Shown here: in pieces, positions 1-11,526 of the stretch
Layout of the letters: the number at the start of each line of letters is the position of its first letter
How positions within the stretch are numbered: position 1 is the first letter of the stretch
NCBI GenBank assembly: GCA_023853785.1
Contig: JAJIRX010000488.1
Span: 124,001-188,000, forward strand
Length of the DNA stretch: 64,000 nt
Direction of reading: 5' to 3'
Source of the DNA: Psilocybe azurescens
Lineage: Eukaryota > Basidiomycota > Agaricomycetes > Agaricales > Agrocybaceae
Translations under genes and position numbers: made by a program
Notes under the pieces: model-generated
Databases searched by the model: none
The model's input: the letters and a program-made list of their open reading frames with translations, nothing else
What the model was told of the DNA's origin: nothing

Positions 1-464
1 AACGGGACAACATACTTGTAGCTTAAATGAGCCCGACTTGAATAGGTCGCTAGCATCCTTAATGGCACGGAGTTCTTCTCCAGTAGGTGGTTTGTTCGAC
101 TTCTTGCCGGTGAAATGCTCGTCGGGCAAGGTCTCTGCATTGGCTCCGATTCCTTTCCATTCTCCGTCATCTTCTCCTTCATCCATTGCGCTCATATTCT
201 CCTCAGAATGTTCACTGCCATCATCGCCATTGTCCATGACGTTGTCTTCGTCCATGGCTTCGTCCTCCGACTCAATTCCTTGTATCTATTGTTAAGGAAA
301 AGGTTGGTCAGTCTTCCAAGATCAAACACGTTAAGGCGTACTTTTCTTGGTGAAGATGCTTCACTGTTCTTTCTTTTAGATTTTGGGCCATTAGAACGAT
401 GGGAACAGTGCCGGAAAGTCAGAAAATGGACGCAGACTGTTGAGAGGAAAAATTGCACAGCCAC
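1..464 (-). CDS. UTP22/NOL6 homologue, 5' end (partial)
   Basis: This is the N-terminal part of a UTP22/NOL6 (Nrap) protein, a nucleolar component of the small-subunit processome in pre-rRNA maturation. Exon 2 (16-285) has an acidic stretch rich in Asp/Glu/Met followed by PPTGEELRAIKDASDLF and FKLQ, the start of the Nrap-conserved region. Exon 1 is 342 to the start, with a basic KSKRK and ending SPRK; the 56-bp intron is 286-341. A second intron opens at base 15 and the rest lies off the window. The start is unsure. The in-frame ATG is at 464 but gives an odd hydrophobic leader. The ATG at 391 would give MGPKSKRK if one G is missing from the run at 385-387. The family match rests on motif recognition of a short segment. 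Confidence 0.68.
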
Positions 465-806
465 CGACCATAGATCTTCAAAAGCTCGGGCCGGCCATTA
501 CTTGCCACTAAATTGGTGTCTTGAGTCCTTGCCAACAGCTATCATGAATATAGGGGATATTTATGAAGTAATGAGCAGCACAAGCGAGTTACTTATATGA
601 ATAGGTCCGTCAAAGATTGAAGGTGGAAGAAAAATTATCATTTATTAAAACAATGCAGAACTATGTAATGCTTTAATCTGCTGAGAACTTCATATCAAAG
701 TACTCCGAAGTCTATAGGCGCGTTCTTGGTTATTTGAATACGGGTTATATCATGGCTTATAAATCCGGAAGCACATCTATCCATGAGCCCAGTATCAATA
801 AAAGAG
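465..806. other. intergenic, UTP22 5' side to P450-1 3' end
   Basis: No gene is visible. The stretch should hold the UTP22 promoter and the 3' flank of the first P450, both transcribed leftward. No clear TATA box was seen. Confidence 0.5.
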
Positions 807-3085
807 CTAATTCAACTCCGTTTGTTCGATGAGAAGCCTTGCCGCATTATCCCTTGGCTTCATAGAATATTTGAAAGGAACCGGATGGCTAGGAAGATCA
901 TAAGTCAAACCTCGACTAGATATATTGCGGATTCTCCCTCACCAAATCATTCCCGTTTTCGAGAACTCAGGAGTAACATGAATGGGACGACCCATCCCGT
1001 CGAGAGCAGACTTGATATCAAAGACGCTCAAAATGGACGCAATCGATATCCAGACCTGAGATTCGCCCATGTAGCGACCCGGGCAGGCTCGCCGACCGTA
1101 TCCAAACGCGGCAGAAAGCGGGTCCATAGGAGAAAGGTGCTGCTGACCCTTGTCTCCTTCGCCCATAAATCTGTCGGGATTGAAACGACGGGGATCGGGA
1201 TAGGTGGTCTCGTCGTTGAAGATACCCCTGGAAGGTAATTAATCAGTCAGAGAGGAAGGGTGTCATTTGGCTGTAAGTACCATGCGTTCCCGATAACTAT
1301 GGTTCCAGCTGGAATGTAATATCCGTTGTATACATCATCGTGACTGACCACATGAGGCAATCCTAAAACTCAAACGTTAGTAGAGCAAGTAAAACATAAA
1401 TACCGCCACACCGACCTAAAGGAGCCACTGGATTCCAACTAGAAAGTTTTAGTCAGTAGGCTATTATATGATAAATTTAAAAATAATACCGAAGAACCTC
1501 CTTGAGAATAGCTGAAAGATACGGAAGAGAATCCCGATCTGAAAATTCCGGGAGGCGATCGCGACCGACGACGCTGTCCAGCTCTTTCTGTGCCCTCGCT
1601 TGGATTTCAGGGTATGTAAGCATCGCAAGGACAAAGGTTGACAAAGTGGACACAGTCTAACAACAAACGTTGAAGTCAATAATGTCAGTCATAGAAATTA
1701 AATACGTCACATACGCTTTCAGCGGAAGCTACAAGTGAGAGAAAGAATGTTCAATCATTGAGTGCCATCCAAAGAATAATATTCAGCCTACCAGCATAGA
1801 CCAAAGCAGCGCAGTTCTTTATGAGGTTCGCATCCTCTTCCGTGACATTTCCCTTGGACTCCATGTCACTGAGCAAATTGGAAACAAACGAAGGAGGAGC
1901 AGTTCCAGATTTCTGTCATATCTTTCAATATAAGTCCATAGGATAAGAGCCTAGATGAAATATACCATTTCATTGACGACTGTGTTGAAAGGATCGTTCC
2001 TCATATGAGTGACTGCATCCCGCCATTCCCTGGCCCTTCGTTTAAAGGACGCACGAGGTACCCATTCACTGAATTGAATTCAACAGTCAAAAGATAGTCC
2101 CAATAGCCAGGCACTTCAGAGACGTACGGTACATGCTTAACTGGTTTGGAATTCAAATCAGTAACCCGACCGACCTCTCGATGGAATATGGAGCACTCAC
2201 GGAAGGGTATGAAGTCAACAAGAAAGGCTCCTGGACTCGTGGCCATCGCGGCCCCTTCCAAGGCTTTCCCGGCAATAGCAACATATGCATCATTCGTGTC
2301 CGCTATCTGGATACCATACGTGACTTTCATCACGAGAGACGCAGCATTCCTATCAACAGAATATAATCAGCAACAGAACTTCAAGATTAAATAGAATCTA
2401 AAGAATACTGACTGCCGTAAATTGTAGTCCAGGGTATCTGGGGAACGAAGAAAGCGCCGAAGTAAACCATGTGCCTCACGAGTTTGGATAGGGTAGTATG
2501 AGGGAGCGATAGACGGCTGGAACTGATGATGGAATACACGGCGATGTTTCTTCCATCGGTCGCCGTAAACCATGTGTGCAAAACTAAAATCCCATCCCAT
2601 CCTTCAAAGCCATTGATAAGTTAAGATCGAAACTAGAAAGAATGACTAAGCAACTTACAGATCGTGGCTCATAGGAGACTGGAAGCGATCAGAATAGTTC
2701 GTAGAACGCCTCTCGAACAAATCCCCAGCCGTCTTGAACGAGCTGACTAGCAAGATACTTGTACCCATCGTGCTGAGATACACCAAGTCCCCTAGAATTG
2801 ATTGCAAAACGGCGTCAATGTCATAACAATTGAGGCATGAATAAGAACATCGAGCATACCGTACTGCTTGGCCAAATCTTGATAAGTGGAGCTTTCGTCG
2901 GTACGTGGAATGTCGAGCAAGTTTCCGATGAGTGGCAGAGGCTTGGGACCAGGAGGGTTGGGGAAGCCTTTGGGATTCCCGTGCGCGTTGCGTCGGTGTC
3001 GATACAAAATAGCGAACACCAGCACGGCAGTGAGCAAAACTGGAGCAGCAGAGACTTCAGGCAGATGAATGGCGAGAGATTCCAT
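807..3085 (-). CDS. Cytochrome P450 (OrdA/CYP64-like), copy 1, apparently intact
   Basis: This is a membrane-anchored heme monooxygenase. The N-terminus has a hydrophobic anchor (residues about 13-30) followed by a proline-rich hinge, NPPGPKPLPLIGN. The FHHQF region (WKKHRRVFHHQF), an I-helix segment read across two introns as ASAEST, the K-helix KEVLR (ExxR, near 1500) and the heme loop FGYGRRACPGR (Cys codon near 1085) are all present in order. All exons join in frame. The last 54-bp intron (889-942) restores a normal tail, CHPVPFKYSMKPRD, where the open frame appears to stop at GMIW. The protein is about 510-520 residues, normal for the family. The I-helix Gly of the usual AGx(D/E)T motif is Ser here, unlike copy 2. 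The substrate cannot be told; similar basidiomycete P450s are annotated as O-methylsterigmatocystin oxidoreductase-like. Confidence 0.9.
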
Positions 3086-4596
3086 GGCGTTGTAGATTTG
3101 AAAGCGAAGTAGAAGAGATTAGAAGAGTTCTTTTCACTGTGGATGTCGATTTTTTGCACTCATATTTATACGAGCGACCATGGTGTATTAACTTGAACAC
3201 ATCCTTCCAAATTGAAGAGTCTCCGAGCAGACATTCCGATGACGGTGGTCGTAGGACAGCAGAGATATTGAATACAAAAAGGGAAATGAAAAGATAATCG
3301 ACGGCAAGAGGCATATCCACTGCAGCCGTCTGCATTTTTTCTAAGGTAGTCAGACTTCGTTTCTGTCAGCCATACGGTAGGCAGGGCCGGAGTTCCTAGA
3401 AAACTTTGCCAAGATCGCCGACTCCGATGCCCCCAGTTCCGGGAGAGGCTGGCGCTCCGTGGGTAGAGTATTTCGGCTACGAAAACAGCGGAGGTTGGTC
3501 GTCCAGATTGGATTTCGTCTCGCTCAGAAAATCATGCGTCCAATGGAAACCAGCAGGTCCAACATACCATATCATTGATGATCTGATATCAGTTGTAAGA
3601 ATTTGTTCTTAATGCATTCCGATTCGTTAATATCCAACCAGAAAAACATAACGCAAAGTTTCAAAAAATGATTTTGAATGCACCAGCGCTGAGAGAAACT
3701 TAGAGCCCGACAAGACCGAGATGTGAGCATTGTTCAGTGGGGTCGTCTGTCATAAAAGGAGTGAAGTGTTGCCCAGAAAATGAAAGGGGAAGAACTAGGT
3801 AGCCAATGCTGGTGGTGGGTGGCAGGCTACGAATGTGCAGGTGGGATGGTTAAAAAAGAATGTTCGGTAATGACCGGCCTAGTTAGTTGATCCGTTACCG
3901 GACTTAAAATTAGAAACAGGCCCTTCCAACACAGTTTGCAAGGGGACCAAAGGAGGGCAGGGTATGTTTCCTTACGAAGCCAAGGACAAAATACTTTTAA
4001 TTTACAAAGATCTTCAATCATGCCGCTTTAGGATCACTTCCCACGCACGTAGTTCAAATCCGAGCCCGAACAGACCTCATATCCTAAATTTTAGCGAGTC
4101 ACACAAGGGTCTTAAATACGTGCCAACCAAAAACGAGTGATTAAAAATGTCCTCGAGAGACTAGTAGATGTAAACATTCAATATGTTGGGGATATCTCCG
4201 GCTACTTCCTCTGAACTTCACATGCGAGCGAGATCGGACGTCGGGGAGTTGTCGTGAAAGGCGAGTACAGCGATTATGAGACACATAGAGTAAGCCTGTA
4301 TATATTCCTGAGGTCTATTATTAAGAGCTTGGCGTTCCCCGAATACTCTTACTTCCACGACGGTCGATTACCTGAATAAGGGGATTTCATAATTTTTAAG
4401 ACGCGTAGCAATGGTCGATTCACAGCGCACATATAACATCACAATAATGACACGAGGATGGGAACTTCTTTGCTCCAAATGGTAATCCCCAAAAGCCAGG
4501 AACCGCTGTAGCTATTATATTCTGTGTATAGCATTAACAAAGGATAATGAAACCAGACTAAGCTGAACTCCAAATTCATTGCCAACAAATCAACCA
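3086..4596. other. intergenic between the two P450s, left part
   Basis: Apart from the P450-1 promoter nothing is recognised. Open frames are short and lack protein-like composition. The stretch borders the large inverted repeat. Confidence 0.5.
3163..3170 (-). promoter_or_regulatory. TATA box of P450-1
   Basis: TATAAATA on the minus strand, about 78 bp upstream of the ATG at 3085. Confidence 0.5.
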
Positions 4597-5211
4597 TTTG
4601 AGTGATAAATATGTATCTTTGAGTAAGTTCAACTTTCCAATAAGATCCAATTCTCCGTGATTTTATATAGTTAACGTCCCAAGATCCGTAAATCAAACCA
4701 TGTGCGCCGTTCGTAGTCCTGGGAACAAGTATGATTCTCCGGGTATGTCATTTTAATAAAGTCAGGATAAATCTCAACTTCCGGCTCATGCTACTAGGGA
4801 ATCGACATTCAGAAACGCTTGTAAGCCAAGATACGGGACCTCAGGCGAACTTGCCAAGCATCTCATGCGCGTCTGTACTTAGTAAGACTATAGTAGTCAG
4901 CGCGTTTCGTAATTGTGTATCAAATTTGCGGTGAGCCTCTACTTCACTTTGACTGGTGAGTTGTTTACAAAATTCCATTACGACTCCCTATCTTAGGCGG
5001 AACTTGGTTACTTCCGCACTAAATCATACGCACACTGAGGCAGACGCCCGCGTTGGCTGTATATTACGGTATTCATCATGGTGCACTGAAGCCATTCATT
5101 TGATGGTCGTCAGAGGCTTTTAGTATCTGTTTATCATTAATTATTCCGTGTCCAAGAAAACATATGTGCCAATATGCTTATGTATACTTTACTAAAGGCA
5201 TTTTAGGTACT
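4597..5211 (+). repeat. Left arm of a large inverted repeat
   Basis: This arm of about 615 bp is the reverse complement of 5500-6115. In the stretches compared base by base only three differences were found: a mismatch near 4608, a mismatch near 5010, and a T4/T5 length change near 5120. Both arms carry the same 67-codon open frame in opposite orientation (4731-4934 and 5778-5981), which is a by-product of the repeat. No transposase is encoded and no target-site duplication is visible at the outer ends. Confidence 0.93.
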
Positions 5212-5499
5212 TCAGCCCACTGCTGGACAATGTAATAATCAATGACTCTAGCTGGCAGTGGACTATCATGGAAGCATTAAACGCTGTCGAGGCTACAAAC
5301 AAATATCGTTGGGTTCTGTAAAATCTGAAACCACCTCTCTTTGCATAGTAAAGGGAGAGGGTGAAAAAATGCATGAGTTCAGACGAAGTTCTAAAGCAAT
5401 GGTTCTCAATCTAAGACCAACCAAGCTGATACCTAACCCCGTGAGAAATTTTTGTTTGACGCCCATAATTAACTTTGGCCAATGAATTTTTCTAGTCAC
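5212..5499. other. Spacer (loop) of the inverted repeat
   Basis: About 290 bp of unique sequence between the arms. It contains a GGTTCTCAA motif (near 5401) that resembles the ends of some hAT-type elements, but no gene is seen. Confidence 0.55.
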
Positions 5500-6115
5500 C
5501 CTACCGAAAATGCCTTTAGTCAAGTATACATAAGCATATTGGCACATATGTTTTCTTGGACACGGAATAATTAATGATAAACAGATACTAAAAAGCCTCT
5601 GACGACCATCAAATGAATGGCTTCAGTGCACCATGATGAATACCGTAATATACAGCCAACGCGGGCGTCTGCCTCAGTGTGCGTATGATTTAGTGCGGAA
5701 GCAACCAAGTTCCGCCTAAGATAGGGAGTCGTAATGGAATTTTGTAAACAACTCACCAGTCAAAGTGAAGTAGAGGCTCACCGCAAATTTGATACACAAT
5801 TACGAAACGCGCTGACTACTATAGTCTTACTAAGTACAGACGCGCATGAGATGCTTGGCAAGTTCGCCTGAGGTCCCGTATCTTGGCTTACAAGCGTTTC
5901 TGAATGTCGATTCCCTAGTAGCATGAGCCGGAAGTTGAGATTTATCCTGACTTTATTAAAATGACATACCCGGAGAATCATACTTGTTCCCAGGACTACG
6001 AACGGCGCACATGGTTTGATTTACGGATCTTGGGACGTTAACTATATAAAATCACGGAGAATTGGATCTTATTGGAAAGTTGAACTTACTCAAAGATACA
6101 TATGTATCACTCAAA
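5500..6115 (-). repeat. Right arm of the large inverted repeat
   Basis: Reverse complement of 4597-5211. Paired coordinates sum to 10712 in the outer part and 10711 inside the one-base indel, so the structure is one continuous palindrome with a spacer. The outer end abuts the 3' flank of P450-2, about 570 bp from its stop codon. Confidence 0.93.
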
Positions 6116-6683
6116 CGAACTTTTTGTGAATAAAATCTATCACCTATAATGTCCTCGCCCAGTCAGACTGATTCAGATTTACAGGCATTCTGATCGCTAC
6201 ACTAGTCCTTTCCCCAGCATACCGAGAATATTACTGTCGAGTCTATGATTGCGCTCCTTCAACTTCTCTATTTACAATGATCGTGACAAAAATAGAGGGC
6301 TCAGGGTCGTCACTTGTACTATGGAGATCGCCAGGGCACACTGATCAGCTTTCTTTATCCAGGACACAGCAGCAACATGTGCTGATACGAAGTTGTCCAT
6401 TCAATGCAAGGTCATCACTGCAACAGCCGGGTTGTACTTGTACTTGGAATGGATCAGTCGACTTACATATGGGAAGAAACAACCCTGCTGCTCGTTGCGG
6501 TGAAACGCCTGAGCTCCTGCATTATGAGTGACGCCTTCCTCCTAAGTTCCAGACATCAAACTTGAAAGACGTACAACATGAAAAGAGGAATCCTCTTACG
6601 ACGCCGAGAATATACGATCATAAAAAAATCAAATCGCATTTACACTGATGTCCATACAGTTACCAAACTGAAACTTCAACGGC
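6116..6683. other. intergenic, 3' flank of P450-2
   Basis: No gene recognised. One 84-codon frame at 6277-6531 has no recognisable domain. Confidence 0.45.
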
Positions 6684-9033
6684 TTAAAAATAAGCACTAA
6701 ATTCCGTCTGTTCAACGAGAGACCCGGAAGCATCTCCTCTAGGTGTTATAGAGAATTTGAATGGCAATGGATGACTGCAGGAATATGATCAACCAAACGT
6801 CAAAGGTAACATATCTAATGGCCGCATTCTTAACTTACCAGATCATCCCCGAGGAAAACGCAGGTACGACCTCTATCGGGCGTCCATTCTCATCCAACGC
6901 TGGAGTTATGTCGAAAGCGCTCAAGATACATGCGACCGATATCCAGACCTGTGATTCGCCCATGTGACGGCCAGGACAAAATCTGCGTCCGTAACCGAAT
7001 GCCACAGAGATGCTGACTTGGACTTTTATCCGCTTCACCCATGAATCTGTCCGGACTGAAGCGCCGTGGATCCGGGTATATGTTTGGGTCGTTCAGAATT
7101 CCCCTATAGGAACCAAGATAAGCGCCAGTAGAGGAGGGGGAGAAGATACCAAGAAAACTCGCCATGAATTTCCGACAACAATCGTTCCTGCAGGAATGAA
7201 AAACCCATTGAATTCATCGTCATTGGTCACCATATGCGGCAGGCCTAGAGTACATATATGAGGTATACCCCGAATCAAATAAAAATATAGGACATACCCA
7301 AAGGAGCCACAGGGTTCCAGCTAAAACGTAGCTCAGTAAGATATAGGTGTTTACGATAGGACAGGGTGGCCGTACCGCAGAACCTCTTTGACAATGGCCG
7401 AGGTGTATGGAAGCGAAGGCCGATCGTTGAAGTCTGGGAGTCGGTCACGACCAACTACAGCGTCCAATTCCTGTTGTGCTTTCCTCTTAACCTCCGGGTG
7501 CACGAGGACAGCGAGAACAAATGATGCTATGGTGGATACAGTCTGCATTCGATGTCATAAGCGTGAACGGGAAATTAGATACAGAACCGTCGACGCACAC
7601 TTTCAGCGCCAGCTGCGGGGCCGGAGAATAAACGTAATCAGTACACGATTCACCAAGGCTACATGAGAAAAAGTCATTACCTGCGTAGGCAATGCCGGCG
7701 CAGTTTTTGATAGTTTCGATTTCATCTTCTTCGCTATCCTTTTCCGAGCCTAGATCGTTGAGTAGATTACTGACGAATGAAGGAGGTGCCTTCCCCGATT
7801 TCTGAAATTACGATGAACTGAATTATATATAAGATCAAAGTGTTTTGAGATACCATTTCGTTCACCACAGTGGCAAAAGGCGCCTCTTTCATCCCCATTA
7901 CGGCAGCACGCCACTCGCGTGCTTTACGTTTGAAAGACGCTCCAAGAACCCACTCGCTAAAATAATTCAAAAATTAGTCACCTAAGCTCAAAGACGACGA
8001 AAGCCAAACGTACGGGATATATCTCACTGAGCGACACGGCATATCAGATGAAAGGCAACACTGACTTGGCCGCAAAATACAACTCACTGGAAGGCATTAA
8101 GTCCACCAAAAAAAGCACCAGGGCCAGCCGATTTTGCCATGCCCTCTAGAGCCTTCTCAGCCAGAGCAATATATCGATCTGCAGTCGAATCAATAGTTAT
8201 GCCATAAGTCACGCTCATTATGACGGCGGCGGCGTTGCTACAGCGACTCGAAATAAGGACGGGCGACGACGACATCGGCGTTCATCGAATAGTCTACTCA
8301 CTGGCGCAAGTGGTGATCAAGCCTATCAGGAGAGTGAAGCAGGCGTCGAAGGAGGGCATGCGCTTCTCGAAGCTGGATAGGCCGGAATGATGGCGAAACT
8401 GACTGTTGGAACTGATGGTGAAACATACGACGGTGTTTCCTCCAGCGATTGCCTGATACCAGCCGACATTCAAGTCGAAGCAAAAATTTTCATTTTAATT
8501 CGTAAAGGCTTACCATAGCGCATGTGTCCAAGACTAAAACCCCACCCCATGCTTTTGGAAAGTATATCAGTAAAAACCTACAAAGTAAAATCTAGATCAA
8601 GGCATACAGCTCGTGGCTCATGGTCGATTGGGTACGATCTGAATAGTTGGCTGAACGTTTCTCAAAAGCTGATTGGCTGTCGCAAATGAATTTACAAAAA
8701 GGATATGCTTTCCAAGTGTACTGAGGAAAACTAAATCCCCTACAAGTCAGAGTATCAGAGACATCCAGGACTTATGTAGAAAGTCAAAGAGAAAGCTCGC
8801 CGTATTTTTTGGCCAAAAAGCTGATAAGTTTCAGTTTCGTTATCACGCGCGATGTCAAATATATTCCCTATGATTGGGAGGGGCTTCGGTCCAGGTGGAT
8901 ATGGCAGATTTCGAGGATTTGCAAGTCGACACACTCGACGCCGGCGAAGAACGACGTAGACAAGAATAATGACAGCAAAGAATGCAGCAACATGACAGGA
9001 TGAGACGCCTGGTGCTAGGACGATGACTGACAT
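6684..9033 (-). CDS. Cytochrome P450 (OrdA/CYP64-like), copy 2, with three frame breaks
   Basis: Paralogue of copy 1 in the same orientation, with the same intron pattern and motifs: a hydrophobic anchor, YPPGPKPLPIIGN, WRKHRRMFHHQF, I-helix AGAEST, K-helix KEVLR (near 7385), heme loop FGYGRRFCPGR (Cys near 6978) and a final exon CHPLPFKFS after the last intron. Three single-base length changes break the frame: a T5 run (plus-strand A5 at 8815-8819, one extra), a T4 run (8664-8667, one missing) and a T7 run (8108-8114, one extra). Its first intron starts with GC rather than GT (donor at 8800), where copy 1 has GT. It extends through an intron in the HMRYG/NRW region that copy 1 lacks. Either a decaying duplicate or a real gene with consensus errors; see the window-wide indel pattern. 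Confidence 0.82.
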
Positions 9034-10203
9034 TATTAGCAGGAGAAGATTGAAGAACTCGTCTTGGTGGAGTAGTTCAATTGAATTTGCTCGACTTTAT
9101 ACGCAGGTGCAGGGCCAGTCACGAACTGAAGCTGTAAGCCACTGAGTCCCGGAAACAACGAGCTAGAATTGAATACCGAATTACAGCACACAAGTCCTCG
9201 GTTGATAAGACAGAAAATAAGACAAAATTTTGTCCAGTACAGACAATTTTCCTCTATCTCGGCTCAGCATCGCTGCCAGGTCGATACATTACGACCAAGC
9301 GTTACCGGACATGAGGAAGGCAACGTCCGATTTAGGAAGCAATGCCATCCTGGTATAGAAGGCGCGTACCAGTTTGAAATCAAGCTAAACAATATCCATA
9401 TTAGAGGCCCAAGGCAAAGAACATTTCCGAAAGGCACACCTGACCGCCGTTCAACGCCCACCGCCAAACAAACAGAGTCATCGCCGCTTGTTTGCCGTAC
9501 GACAGAAGATATTATCCTTGCCTTTATGAAGAGCACTTGGCCCAAGCATATGGCGCTTGCTCTTTGAAGTTTTGTGTTACATATGTACGCGTAAACGCTT
9601 AATACTTCCCTGAAGCCGAGGGAGGTAAAATAGGGATACATACTCATTGAGGATGAGTGGTGGCCGAGCCGAAGATACATTGAAGATAATGAAATACGTT
9701 CCAAATGGCGAACATGATATGGCTGATAAATGCCAAGAGGAGGCTGAGAGGACCTGAAAAAATGAAGAATTCAAAGTTCATTGTGAATAGCCGGCCCTAG
9801 ATTAAGCAAGCGCCCACGTGAACTGAACCACACGTTCGTCGTTCGGTGCACATCTGATGGCTGCAAAGTGAAAATGGCAAACTTATTTCTGTGGATCGAG
9901 ATACACTTGTCAATTAAAACACTACGGAGATATGGTAATCGTATACAAAGGCTCTACAGTGCATGTCATCGTTATTTCGAAGGCGTTTATTCCTCGGAGA
10001 CCACGAAAACATGCATGAAAAAGCGTGTTGACTCTGGCAACAGCAAATACAGCAATCAAGCTTAGACAGGCTTAGACTATTTTCAAGAAAAATGCAACCC
10101 TCCCAAAATAAAGAAAACTCTAAAATGAATATAGCAAGATCACGACGCCTCTATCCTACATCTGAGTTTGCAGCTCCCACACGGCATGGGGAGGATCGAA
10201 CCT
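9034..10203. other. intergenic, P450-2 promoter to GTPBP-like 3' end
   Basis: Holds the P450-2 promoter. Overlapping open frames at 9169-9567 (+) and 9264-9774 (-) have no recognised domain. The minus-strand frame has a hydrophobic patch but no credible splice structure, so no gene is called. Confidence 0.4.
9094..9101 (-). promoter_or_regulatory. TATA box of P450-2
   Basis: TATAAAGT on the minus strand about 61-68 bp before the ATG at 9033, at a similar distance to the box of copy 1. Confidence 0.45.
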
Positions 10204-11526
10204 TCACGTCAAAGAAAACCCACCAAAGTCCAAAAAAGCTTCTCCAAGAGACATTTTGCGCACAACTAACGCCTCTACGATAAGCCTCGGCTGCTCCTTT
10301 TCGCCGTTTTCTCCTCCACTTAGAGCACCAATGATGCCTATCGCGGACGTATCAACATCCAAGTGTGATTCTCCGGTAGACGACACCGAAAAGGTGGGGA
10401 AGGACGCTACAGCCGTCTTGGGGGACGGGAACACATCGTCGTCGTCGTCAAAGTTTTCCACGCTAGCCATGTCGATAGTTGTAGAAGTTTCAGTACCAGG
10501 TAATTGCACTGGTTCCTCCACAACACCGACGTGAAGTGACTCTAGAGCTGGAATGAGGGTCGAGGCGCTATCAGTTTCAGGTGCTATCACGCGTGCTTCC
10601 AGAGCCTTTCTCTTCTCTTCACGCCGTTTGTCGCGGCTCTGACGACGGTTGAGGTTTTTGTGTTCCTCATTTGTGCCATTGGTACCATGTGTGTTGGGGG
10701 ACGCGAGCATACTGAGGTGCTTGTACTTTTTCACCTTTCTTGCTTTCCCCCAGTCGACTGAGCGTAATGTGGGTGATTGTGCACACGGGTACGGATAGGG
10801 CGCGGTTTGAAGACGGATGATATCTCGAGGTCAATAGAGAAACGTGGAACTGCAACCCTTTCATCGTCTGCTGCATCTGCTGGGTCTTCAGAGTCAGATT
10901 CGAGGGAAGCGACTGGTATACTGGACGTCTCTTTCGGAGATCCTTTGTCGAGTATGACCGTCAGGGACAGATCGTCAGTGTCGATGTCTGTCCCCGACAA
11001 AGACTCTGGGTCGGTTTCCATCTCTGTGGTGCCAGTAGAGTAGCCGCCATCTTGCTTGTTCAATCTCTTCCCACCTCCGCCGGCCCATTCGCCGCTGCGC
11101 TTCGCCAGAGTGGCCATGGCCGCTGGAACCTCGATCTCCTTGACCACGATAACACTGGCCCCGATCTCCCCGGCCATCATCTCCAGTGTCTCCAAGCTTT
11201 GCTCGAGCTCCTCTCTCGGGAGCCCAATGAGGTCCCCGGAATCCGCTACGCCCAGTTCGTAGTACGCCTGTCCGCCTCCCTCGAGAAGCCGCCACTTCAT
11301 CTGCGTGACGAGCCGTGCGAAGCGAGCAGGAGATGGGTTAAGAAGCTGTAGTTTGTATTCCACATTCCCATCGTCCGCCTCTGGTACCAGGCGTGGTATG
11401 AGTTCGACTGCGAGAGGGCTAGGTGTGCGCCCGTCCTTGGCTTGGAACCGGTGACGGTGGAACAGATATCAATGAGTCCCAAGGGCTGGGAACTCTCGGG
11501 CTCTCAGACTCGTCCTCTCCAAACAT
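10204..11526 (-). CDS. GTPBP1/2 N-terminal-module protein without GTPase domain
   Basis: Near residues 50-130 the protein reads EYKLQLLNPSPARF, MKWRLLEGGGQAYYELGV, then GLPREELEQSLETL and GASVIVVKE. This matches the region that precedes the GTPase in GTPBP1/GTPBP2 proteins, which act in ribosome rescue and mRNA turnover. No P-loop (GNVDxGKST type) follows. The remainder is acidic and low-complexity, with a basic KKYKH stretch and an NRRQSRDKRREEKRKALEA coiled-coil-like segment, and it stops at FGGFSLT. Reading through from the ATG at 11526 (MFGEDESESP) needs one G removed from a G3 run (11430-11432) and one G added to a G5 run (10747-10751). With these the gene is a single exon of about 440 codons. 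Function unknown; the domain match is by recognition of conserved motifs. Confidence 0.65.

Noticed and set aside
939..1166. P450-1 ending at GMIW with a stop
   Set aside because: A GTGAGG...CCTAG intron (889-942) follows and restores the standard C-terminus; copy 2 has the same arrangement.
4731..5981. Two identical 67-residue open frames in opposite orientation as a gene pair
   Set aside because: They are the same stretch of the inverted-repeat arms. Composition is not protein-like and no domain is seen.
10160..10215. tRNA-like GGTTCGATCC on the minus strand
   Set aside because: No cloverleaf could be drawn and the string lies at the 3' end of the GTPBP-like gene.
10975..11363. Long overlapping frames on both strands of the GTPBP-like gene
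   Set aside because: They are GC-rich shadow frames of a real coding region.
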